From: Haliotis asinina
Lineage: Eukaryota > Mollusca > Gastropoda > Lepetellida > Haliotidae
DNA: 64,000 nt
Assembly: GCF_037392515.1 (NCBI RefSeq)
Contig: NC_090280.1
Span: 19,222,001 to 19,286,000 of the forward strand
Reading direction: 5' to 3'
Both the position numbers and the translations under genes were made by a program. Under the pieces are notes generated by a model, which saw nothing but the letters and a program-made list of their open reading frames with translations, did not search any database and had not been told where the DNA came from. Positions 46,401 through 58,400 of the stretch are shown here, piece after piece (position 1 is the stretch's first letter; the number at the start of each line of letters is the position of its first letter).

Positions 46401-49400
46401 CCAATAATATTGTACAGTGGAACTGCAGAGGATTGAGGACTAATTTACATGAATTACAGCTATTAGTCCAAGATTTTACACCTTCAGCGTTATGTCTCCA
46501 AGAGACATATTTAAAACAAACAGATACATTTGACCTTCATCAATTTAATGCATATCATTGTTTTTCACCTCAGGGTGATAGGGCCACTGGCGGATCATCC
46601 ATTTTAGTCAGACTCAACGCTATTCAAAGCTCTGTTTCACTTATTACTAATATGCAGGCTGTTGCAGTGAGAATTACTTTACATGTAGCGTTTACGCTAT
46701 GCTCACTCTATATTTCGCCGTCTTTGACGTTTGCCAAAAGTGATCTTCAAGCTCTATATGACCAACTCCTGAAGCCCTGTATTATAATGGGAGATATAAA
46801 TGGACACAACCCACTCTGGGGTAGTGTAACTACAAACGCTAAAGGTAAGTTGTTGGAGGACTTTTGTTCTGACAATGACTTATGTGTTGGAACCATCATT
46901 ATAAATACATATTTACACCCTGATACAGGGACTTATTCTGCTCTCGACTTGTCACTCACAAATTCAGAACTACTAACTGAATTTGAATGGTCAGTCCACG
47001 ATGACCTCTGTGGAAGTGACCATTTTCCTACTATGTTAAAAGCTGTAACACAATCCGATGTTCCTCCATCATCAAGACGAAATTTTAAAAAGCCTAACTG
47101 GGCTTTATATGAAACACTGTGTGCTGAAAAACTTAAACCTGAACGTTTTATTGACGTTCCCGATGCTATTAAACGCTTTTCTGATGAACTGAATTCCATA
47201 GCTGATGAGTGTATACCAAATTCCTCTGTAGTTCCACACATAAGAAAACCATGGTTCAACGATGAATGCAAACAAGCTAGGAAGGCAAGGAAAAAAGTAG
47301 AACATTATTTCCGTCGCCATCCTATGGTGCATAATTCAAATAAATTTGAAATTTAAAATGCTAAAACACGGCATACTTTTAAACAGAACAAACGCCAAAA
47401 TTATGTATCCAAAATAACTTCAAGGACATCCATGTCCAAGGTATGAAACATGGTCCAAAAAATTAAAGGTAAAGGTACTAAATCTACTGTCCATCATCTT
47501 AAACATGGAGATCAGATACTTACGGATAAATCAGATATTGCAAATAAACTAGGCAAAACCCTTGTTAAACACTCTTCCTCTTCTAATTATGTACCTAAAT
47601 TCCAGCAGTATCAAAAACAACAAGAAAAGAAAACTATTAATTTCAACTCAGATAATGGGGAAGATTATAATGAAACTTTTTCTATTTATGAACTCCATAC
47701 TGCTCTTGATCAAGTTCATGATATTGCTACAGGAGCTGATAACATACATTATCCTGAAGCACTTACCAGAATCCTGCCTAGAAACTCTTTTAAATATTTT
47801 TGATGATATTTGGACATCGGGTAACTTTTCTCCCTCATGGCGTGACGCCATAGTAGTACCAATACCTAAACCTGGTCGTGATCATACGGATCCATCCAAT
47901 TATCGACCTATTTCACCATCTAGCTGTGTTTGCAAGACCATGGAACGCATGATAAATAATCAACTTGTTTGGTACTTGGAAACAAATAACCATATCACAG
48001 ACATACAATGTGGTTTCCGTAAAAACAGAAGTACAGTCGATCACTTAGTGCGTTTGGAATCATTTGTGAAAAATGCGCTGATAAATAAACAACATGTTGT
48101 GTCTATCTTTTGTGATCTTGAGAAAGCATATGACACAACCTGGAAATATGGCATTTTAAGAGATTTACATGATTTCGGTTTGCAAGGTCGTTTGAATCAA
48201 ATCAGAGGCAATTTTTAAAACAACAGACAATTTCAAGTCCGCATGGGTTCTACCCTGTCTGATCATTACAATCAGGATCAGGGTGTTCCACAAGGCAGTA
48301 TTTTGTCAGTCACTCTTTTTAGCATCAAGATCAACAGTCTATCTAAAGTTTTAAACGATTTAATAGATGGATCTTTATTTGTGGATGATTTTAATATTTC
48401 TTGTCGTGGTAAAAATATGCATACTATTGAACGGCAACTGCAGCAGTGTTTAAACGAAATAGATAAATGGTGCCTTGAAAACGACTTCAAATCAAAAACC
48501 AAGTCTATACACTTCTGTTGTAAATACAAACCCCATAAAGACCCAGAACTATGTCTCAGTGGTACCCCAATCAAAGTGGTCAAGGAGGCCAAGTTCTTGG
48601 GACTTATTTTCCACTCACATTTGTCCTTTTTGCCGCATATTAAATCCCTTAAAGCCAAATGCCTGAAGGCACTCGATCTATTAAAGGTTGTTTTAAATTG
48701 AAAGTTGGGAGGGGATCAAACTACCCTCTTTCACTTATATGGATCACTGGTCCCATCTGGGAGCGCCACCTGGTGGTCGAAGTGTCAAGACGTGCCTTAC
48801 ATCGCTCCGATAAACCTCCTCGTTCGACCGAAATAAACAACAAACTGGGACCTAAATGCTTTAAATTCATGGACTTCATATCACATGTGAGAATATGGGG
48901 TGTGATACTAGCCAGCACAGAAGCCGAATAGGATGTTTCCACCTGACATTGATATCTTTCATGACACGAAGAGCGAGACAGAAGGCGGCCATGTTTTTCC
49001 ATGCGCTCCACGTGCCGGCGGGTACTGGAGTCGCGTGTAAACTTCTACTGTTCTTGTCGCTTCTAACGATACTCACCAGCAACGATATCCATCAGAATCC
49101 GGGTCCCCCTAAATTTAATGGAGCTGAATTGCTCCAGGAAATGAGAGTTATGCGACTAGAGATGAATGAAAGGTTCGACAAGTTGACAGCAAGCATGGGG
49201 TCAATGGAGCGTGAACTAGCGGCGATAGTCGAGGAGAACGCTTCGCTGAGGAATACAGTGGATATACTTACCAATAAAGTTGACTTCTTGGAGAACTCTG
49301 TGAAGAAAAACAACGTTATTTTCTACCACGTGAAAGAAACTTCAGGTGAGAAGGCAGAAGAAACGTTGGAAACTGTGAATTCTCTTCTGTGCGATACCAT

Positions 49401-52400
49401 GGACATACCTGGCGAGGAATTCGCTATTGACAACGCTAAGCGTATACACAGCCAGTCGTCTGGACCACGGCCGATACTAGTGACATTCAAGGATTTCCAA
49501 TCTAAAATGATAGTTTTGAGAGCATCTGGAAAATTGAAGAATAGCAGAATATCTGTCTCACAAGATTATACACAGCGAGTACGAGATATACGCCGCAAGT
49601 TGAAAACATTCATGGATCAAGCTCGGGAAAAGGGAAGTTTCTCTGCACTCAGGTATGATAAACTCATTATTGATAACAAACTTTACAAGCTAAACGAAAC
49701 GGAATCTAAACTTGATCTCGTCAGGACGTTCCCCCAACAGGGGGGAACTCGCAAGCTCTATCCTGTATTTGAGAACCGCAACAGGGAGAGTAAGGATGTT
49801 GATGCAGATGGCGAGTCTACGGACACGTTATAACGGGGAGGCCAAGGCAAGACATATAGGCGTACTGATGATCAGAACGTGAATTGTGTAATTTGGAATG
49901 TTGAAGGCCTTAAGAAACAACTGAATAACAGTGACTTTATTTCTTTCATTAACAAGTATGATTGTGTATCCTTGGTTGAAACGTGGTGCTCCGATGGTGA
50001 CAATTTTAATTTACCTGGCTATACCCAATTCAGTAGCACCCGAGATAAGTCTTCAGGGGCAATCAGAAACTCTGGAGGAATCCTAGTGCTTATTAGGAAC
50101 ACATTGGCTAAGTATATATCATACCTACCTTCTGAATCCTGTAATGTGCTTTGGCTCAAAGTGCAAATACCTGGTAGCAACGTAGTGTTCTATGGGGTGG
50201 TTTATTATTCACCTGCAGGCTCCAGTCAACACGCCGAAGAGAACCTCTTTGATCTCCTCTTACAAGACATAGAGAAGTACAGATCTGCACAACCGCACTG
50301 TGACATCATACTGCAAGGGGACTTCAACGCCAGAACAGGAGCCGGAAACCACTGCGATTACATTGAAAATGACGACGCCCACTACTTACCCATCGATGAC
50401 GATATAAACTATATAGAAGATACCCACCTTCCACGTACATCTCAGGATCACGTGGTTAACAAACGAGGACATGCCCTCCTGGACTTCTGCATGTCAACTG
50501 GACTCCGCATATGTAATGGTAGGATAGGCAGTGATCAGGATCATGGACGCTTTACATGTTTTGCAAATAGTGGTAGTAGCGTTGTAGATTATGTATTATG
50601 CTCAGAAAGATCATTTGTATTGTTTGAAAAATTTGATGTAATATATAACGAAGTAGAAAGTACACACATGCCTATTGCCTACTCATTGAAAATAACAAAG
50701 CCTGAAGGATATGTAAACACAACATACGATGAACTGCAACGTGTTAGGTATTCTTGGAGTGACGATCAACGAGGATTATATCTTGACCATTGGAATCGCC
50801 AGAGAGACTCTATTGCTCAGGACAATTTTATATATCATATTAAATGTAATAACACTCAAAAAGCCTTTACATGTTTCCAGGAAGTGCTCCATCACTGTGT
50901 CGAACCGTTCAAGAGGCAGAGGTTTGGTACTCAGCCTGTTGTCAATCGCAACAATAACAATAGCTGGTATGACAACGAGTGTCGTGCTGCACGTGCAGCA
51001 GCCAGACAAGCACTTCGTGAACTACGTGACTCTAACAGTGAAATGAACAAGGACAGATACCGTGAATCCCAAAAGATGTACAAAGAACTGTGTAAACAGA
51101 AATCTGCTAACGTGTTCAATAATTTTGTACAAATTTTAAACAGTGCTTTACTATCCAAAGACAGTAAATTATTTTGGTCTTATTTTAAATCATTTAATAC
51201 ACAACGTAATAATATCTCATGCGCAGATTGGAATGAACATTTTTATTCATTATTTCAGGGTACAAACTTTGCAGACAGCGAACAAGACTTTTATGCTTTT
51301 GTCTTTGATTTTATTAACTCTATTAATGACGAACTTATCGACAGTACAGTTGATAATGACTTTCTTGATAGAATTATTTCACATGAAGAAATTACTGAAG
51401 CTATTAATGATATGCAGCCAGGAAAAGCCCCAGGTTTCAGCGGAATACCCCTTGAGTTTTACAAATATGCACCGTCTGTGTGCTATGAGATGCTTAGATT
51501 ATTATTTAATATAATTCTACAGACTGGTAACTACCCTAAAGAGTGGACGTTTGGAATTATTATCCCGATATACAAGAAAGGTGATCCTAATGAACCAGGC
51601 AACTACAGACCAATTACCCTTCTTGAAGTGGCATCGAAGATATTCGCCAAAATAATTTGCAATAGGTTATCAATTTGGGCCACGAGAGAAAATACTTTAG
51701 CTCCAGAGCAAGCAGGATTTAGAAAAGGTTTTCAGACTACCGATAATATTTTTGTTTTAGACACTGTTATATACAAATATTTATCACTGCATAAAGGTAG
51801 ACTCTACTGTGCGTTTATAGATCTAAAATCAGCTTTCGACTCAGTTCCCCGTAATGGCCTTTTGTATAAGCTATGGATTGGCAACGTTAAAGGTCGAGTC
51901 TTTAGACTTATTAGAAATATGTATGAAAACGTAAAGTCTTGTGTTCTTGTAGGAAATAATTGTACCCAATTCTTTGATTGTAATTTCGGAGTTCGTCAAG
52001 GCTGCCAGCTTTCCCCCTTTCTCTTTTCATTTTTTATCAACGACTTAGTGCAATTTCTTGAGCAGGATAATCAGTGGTCTATCAGTATCGGTATGCTGCA
52101 ATTGTTTATATTACTGTTTGCAGACGACATAGTGGTGATGGATAGTACAGTTAAAGGTCTCCAGAAAAGGTTAGACAAATTGTCAAGGTATTGTGATAAA
52201 TGGCAGTTGCTAGTTAATTTAGATAAAAGTAAAGTTATTGTCTTTCGTAAGAAAGGTAAACTTAAAACTTATGAAAGATTGTACTATAATGGCCAACCCG
52301 TGGACATAGTTTCTTCCTACAAATATCTAGGAGTACATTTTTCAAGCTCCGGCAAATGGTATATTGCTCAAAAAACTTTAGCTCTCCAAGCTACTAAAGT

Positions 52401-55400
52401 TATCCAGTGTTTAAAGTCTAAGATATATAATTTCTATAACTTGCCTATCAACATGCTATGTCACATATTTGATGTTAAGATTCGGCCGGTTTTATTATAT
52501 GGTAGCGAGGTGTGGGGTTTTCACCCCTCACCAGATGTAGAAAGAGTCCATGATCGTTTTTGTAAAGAGCTCTTATATTTACAAAGATCTGTACCGAATA
52601 TTGTAGCACGTGGTGAGTTAGGTCGCCATTCACTTAGAGTTAACTGTTATGTAAAGATTATCAAGTATTGGATAAGACTCTTGTATCAAGATGATAATGT
52701 TATTCTTAAGAAAGTTTATTCCTACCAGTTATCATTAGCAAATCAGGGTTTGAGCTGTTGGGCATTAAAGGTAAAGTCGTTATTATTTGAGTATGGCTTT
52801 GGTGAAGTCTGGAGTAAGCAGGATGTTGGTGTTATAAATCATTTCATTTCCTCTTTCAAGCAGAGATGCATAGATATTGATAAGCAGCGCTGGTTTGAAG
52901 ATCTCCACAGATATAACAAACTAACTTTGTACCGCTCTGTAAAACAAGAGGCAGGTTTTGAAAAGTACTTATCTTGTATTTCTGTTAAGGTTTATCGTAT
53001 TGCCCTTACTGCATTCCGCTGTTCTGGCCATAGATTATTCATTGAACAGGGTAGGAAAATAGGTTTAGCCAGGGAAGAGAGACTTTGCCCCATGTGTATA
53101 GTTAGACAAATTGAATCAGAATATCACTTTTGTTTGGTATGTCCTTTTTATGATAGTCTAAGACGCTCCCTCATTCCTGCATACTACTTCACATTTCCCT
53201 CAGAAACCAAATTTCAACAGTTGTTAGCATCAAAAAATGTTCATGTATTATCACTGCTTGCAAAATATGTATTCCTAGCAGTTAAACTACGATCACGTTT
53301 TGTATTGCCAAATGTATAACTGATGTTCCAGGCGCTTTGTTGTGCTACACACTGTATTTCTCTTTTAAATGTATAATGGGCCAGTGGCCACCCATACTGT
53401 CAATAAACTCACTCACTGGTCCCATCTAAACTTGATTACGGCTCCATCGTATGTGGTGGAGCTTGTCAAAACAACCTAAAATTACTTGATTCTGTGCACC
53501 ACGAAGGCCTAAGACTTTGTCTTGGTTCTTTTAGAACCTCTCCTATCAACAGTCTATACGTCGAAGCTGATGAGCCTTCTCTCAACTTACGCCGTATAAA
53601 ACTATCTTTACAATACATTACAAAATTAGCTTTTAATGAGTCTGCAGATTCTGACAGTGGAAGTCGCGGTGGCTGAGCGGGCTAGGCGGCTGACTTTGTG
53701 TGCTGGCGATTAGGTGCCTGACTCTAAGGGTGCGGGTTCGAATCCCGGATGGGACTCAACCGAAAAAAGTACTTTACTTTGTACTTTACTTTGTACTTTA
53801 CTAAGAAAGTGAAATCCCAAATATGACATATGTAGCTTTGTAATAATTATCCACCCAGCCATTGATGAGTTCGTCACTCATGACCTTTCTGGTAAACGAA
53901 GTGTCCTCCTCACCAGCATAATCAAGGGGCAAGGATGCTTTATCAGTTATTTTCATATCAGCCATTATATCAATTATATTAGCCATATATGTTTTTATGC
54001 ATATACTGTCACAAAAAGCTAGACTCTTTTCCAAGATTAAGAGAGCCCATCGGAGTCAATTCAGTAGTGACCATTACCAATAATCTGAGCAAAAAGCAAA
54101 TGATGCTTGTTCCACTCCCCAAACTGGACGGGAATGACCTCAACGTCCCTGGCATGGTACGACTGGTGTTTACCATCACTTTAATTTCTGGCAATGACAT
54201 CAGTTGTGCCATCATAAAAAAGAACCACAATCAAAATCACTGGGTACGAGGTAGTGAGCATCAACGACAGCGACGTGTTTTACTGGATCTCTACATGGAT
54301 CTCTGGAGAAGTGTGATAATGGCGAGTACCAGCGCATTGACAGCAATAAATCGACTCTGTTGCACATTGGATACGGCTTCACGCAAGGTGAGGTCAACAA
54401 GATGTGAGCATCCAAAAAAGGCATTGCTGAAGGATATGGTTTTTGCTCACGGAAACACTCACCATTTTAGCAGGCTTTACTGGGCAATCAGCTTGAATAT
54501 GAACTCACATTTAGCTACTATGACAAAGTCGTGCATTCAGCAAAAGGCAATGCGGCCAGTTACACCATCAAAAACATCTCGCTGGAGTCCGATGTAGTCA
54601 CGAGTTTGGAGCTGGCCCTGCAGATTCAAAACCAGCATTCGGGAAAGATTTCCATCATGTGCTGGCGCGGACGATCGTATAGGACAACATGCTGTGGAAC
54701 TTTAACTTGTACATACCGGCTCAATCGATGAAAGGCATCATGATCATTTAAGTGGAGGATTACAAACGGTTTCGAAGAGACAACAAAACGTTTTTCAACC
54801 CCAAAATCACGAAAATTGGAAGTGACAATGGAGGGTGTGCCCAACCAATTGTTCAGCTAAGGCATAACGGGATGAGATAATAAAACTACCAGTAATTGCT
54901 TGTCATGCATCAGGCGCGAACGATGTCATGAAAGAAATGGATCTATCCTCTGTGCAGATTGGAGATCACCTGACCACGAAATATGTACTGTGATTGGACA
55001 TGTGATCCACGGACGATGATAGACTGCACGGCAACAGACACCACAGCGCCACCGGCAGTGAGGGAATAACCATCCAACTCACCAAAAAATTTCAAAACAA
55101 AGGGAAATTAAAATTATATCTGTACGCGATTATGGACTTGCATCCTAATATAGACAATGGAAAATCCATGTAAACAATGTATTGATCTGCCTCGCAATCC
55201 GCACTGTGCTCTCGTGTGTGGCCAGACTGGGTGTGGGAAGACGGTTTTTGTGTTGGACATGCTGGATGGATTCTATTGGGACGTGTTTGATAACTTTGTT
55301 ATTGTTTGCCCTACTTTATGCATTAAGAAAACGTACACAGGGAGATCTTGTGTGATAACGGACCCAGATGCGCAGAAAGACTACCCGGGAGAATGCCTGC

Positions 55401-58400
55401 AGGATTTGTTGAAAGCTTATCACAACAAATTCAAAGGTGAGTCGATCATGTTTATCCTGGACAAATGCAGTAATGATAAAGAGAAAACAAAAAAAAGAGG
55501 CAAAACACAGCGTTTGGGTGCTAACACAGAAATTCAACTCAGCCTTCAAAGACCTCAAGGAAGAGATGCAATGAGTACCTTATTTCACTGCAAAGACAGG
55601 GATTTGTTCAAGGAATGCCTGAAAGAAATAGATGTGATTCCTAGAAAAATTAGAACATGAACGAGATAAACAACAACTCGTTTAAACAAAACATGCCAAA
55701 CTGTTGGTGAAAACTGACAAACCTGTGGCTTATTGAGCGTTTTAGCTTAGCAAATGTGTTGTGAGGTATGATCTTTCAAATGGTATAAATTCGGTTTGTC
55801 ATCTTTGATGTCCACTTTATCTATATTATAAGCTTTGCCTGACCACGTTGGATGGCTCATTTCCGGGTGTCTCTATCGTGTTCTCCTGGCTGGTCGGATA
55901 TTTGTTTCTCTTTCCTCGTATGTGATGGTGCAGCTGATTCAGCACTCACTGATTTCAATTTAAAAGTGTTGGCTATTTTTTTCATGAGATGAGTGATTTC
56001 ATCAGTGGGCATGTCAGGAGACTTCATTTGTATATGCACATACTTGGGGCCATCTTTTGATGTTAAGGGTTGTGCTTCTTTGTGGCAGCTGGTGACGTCA
56101 AAGACAGTCAGTGCTTACCTGTAGTTTTTACATGTGACCTTGTCATGATTTTCTTCTAGGTATGCAGGGTGGTGCCAAAGGTAGATTTGCCACAGGTCTT
56201 GTTTTTCTAACCATGCTTTGACTTTGTTTTGTGATGTTCACGCTATTTCACCAAGCTTGTGTATGGCGCTTTTTCTTTCCAGTATCCATGTGGGCTGTAA
56301 TAAATATTTTCAATTCTTTTTGGATGCCGTGACACTGTACACATATTTATTCTCTTAGTTCAAATTTTTCATGGACATATGTGTATGTGCTGATTCAATC
56401 ATTGGCAATCCAACGTTTTGTGTCCATTGATGAGTCCATGTCTTGAACAGCGCTTCCTTGAATCTGCCGTGTTTGATTTGACATTTCACCACTTATTTTT
56501 TCACGCTCTCGCCTTTCTCTTATCTGATTTCATTATCATAGGCCTTTTCGATCGATTACATATTGGGTCTCAAACGGATCTATTCTGCAACCGGCGTGCC
56601 CACACATTCATTTATCATTTTACCAAGCACATTTTTATTGATAGTGTTATACATTGGGTGGTCCTTGGGATAGTTGCTGGTGTCGTGCAGATGTATATCT
56701 TTCTTCATGTCCTCATACACATCATCAGTTTGAATTTCCATCAGTAGGGAATCCATGTCCATGTACAACACTTTGCACCTATCACTGTTTCTTCAGTTCA
56801 GGAGAATGTCTGTTTTCAAGTACAGGTTGTGGTAGTCACTCACAGTCTAGCACCTCAGAATATTCCATACATTACTCGCGTGGGTGTAATCATCCTGGGT
56901 GATGCCTGAGTAGGTCAAATTACTGTAAAATTGGTTGATGGGAGGCAGTCAGATCTCATCGAACCAGGACCAACCATCCAAATATTCGTAGGTGTAAACG
57001 CCCTTCGCGAGGCGAGTCTCAACGTTGGTGTATCGATTGGTGATGTGAAGTAGTTTGATTTGTTGGCTTTGACCAAACTGTTGAGAGATGACAGCAGGAA
57101 CTGAATGCTCTCTATGGATCTCAGACCCGTTAATGAGAAGGAGATGCATTTTTCCACATTGTTGGGGATGCATGTCATGTTGCCACTGACCTTCACGATA
57201 GCCTGCATATTCCAAGTGAGAGTCATATCCTCTCAAATTGTGAAACATGACAGGGATTTAGTGTACATTTGTTTCCTTATGGTTTTCTCATCATACTGCA
57301 AATGCTTGAGAAATTTTTCAGTTGGTCAATGCCCCTGTACACCACAGGAGCATTTGTTTTCCCGTTGCATGTTCCCAAACCCACAGGCCTCATGCTCAGG
57401 CATTATGTTTGCAATGTTGTATCCATGGATGGGCTGATAGTGTCAACATGTTTGATGAGGGGTGCAAAGTCAGCATAGATGACGAAATGCATGAGCAGTT
57501 CCACTAGCTCGGCTTGTGTCCAGCATAAATAACTTATCAACCCCATCCAGGGTGTTAAGATCACTTGGATCTTAAGTTGTTTCACAGTGTGTGCAATCTT
57601 TATACTAGGTTAGTGCAGCTGTTTGACTAGCTCGTCTTTCCTCAGGTAAGAATATCCCATCAACCCCAGCTCTTTTGCTTGGTGTTTGAGTTGTTTCACA
57701 GTGGGAGTGGATTGTATGTCGAGTAATCTCAACGACTGAGGCTCCCTCAGTCGGGAGTAACCGACTACACCATGTGCTCTTGTAATCTGTTTAGTTCTTG
57801 AACAGTAGTCATCATTATACCTAGGTGTAGACCACTCTCTAATTGGACCTCCGATTGTGGCGTGGAGGTAACTATATCAGTTAATTTGAATAACACCGAA
57901 TGGCTTTTGTTGATTTGACAAGAATCTTAGGCATGCTCTGTTATGTACTCAGCTAGAAAGAGCGTATTGATTCTGTCTTTAACCTACCCAGAACCACTGT
58001 TTTTGTTTTTTTTAAATCTTTATTCTGAGGAGGCATTTACGTTCATTCAAACAACCTTTTTTCATCTTTTAAATAAGTTTGTTTGGAACCATATTCTCCT
58101 GGTAGTATTTACATAAACACTATTGGCCTTATCACATGCAGAACACATATAGTTCGCTAAACCATTTCTTATACTCCTCATGTGTAAACAACAATACCCC
58201 TCAGTCATACATTTCTAACCATAAAATTCGGTTTTCCCCATAAGCTTGTATTGGTAACCATACAGAACTGGTCTCATCTTTGTTACACTTGTATGAATAT
58301 TTAGTCTAATTGTTTTGCTTTTAAGAGTCGCAGCTAGGCCCAGTGCAGTGCAGATAACTTCTTGTTTTCCCAGTTCTGGGGTTTTTCAGTACTGAGAGAG

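Larger units (their letters stand above)
44835..48743 (+). mobile_element. LINE-2 copy: I-like non-LTR element, 5' part
   Basis: The leader (GGTTCAACCAATCGGCTGGTCA at about 44862) matches the leader of the copy at 32850. ORF1 is heavily worn and split by a SINE at 45548. ORF2 covers endonuclease (46433-47356), linker, and reverse transcriptase up to 48700, with a few frame breaks. The copy is cut at 48744-48758 by the insertion of another LINE and resumes at 53428. Confidence 0.85.
48759..53412 (+). mobile_element. LINE-3: near-intact 4.65-kb non-LTR retrotransposon
   Basis: It is inserted in the LINE-2 copy. TCACTGGTCCCATCT flanks it at 48744-48758 and 53413-53427; the duplication could be one to three bases shorter because the element's own tail ends CTCAC. 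The element has a leader of about 135 bases, ORF1 (312 aa), ORF2 (about 1146 aa) and a short 3' region ending CAATAAACTCACTCAC without a poly(A). Both ORFs are uninterrupted, and the clean duplication indicates a recent insertion. L1-like ORF1 with AP endonuclease and RT, but no RNase H; the clade is not settled from sequence alone. Confidence 0.93.

Noticed and set aside
50729..51514. Other-frame ORFs inside LINE-3 ORF2
   Set aside because: They overlap the confirmed endonuclease/RT frame and have no domains.
53662..53760. A functional tRNA gene (Leu or Ser type)
   Set aside because: The A and B boxes are good, but the acceptor ends do not pair, a repeat tail follows, and two worn copies exist in the window, so a SINE explains it better.
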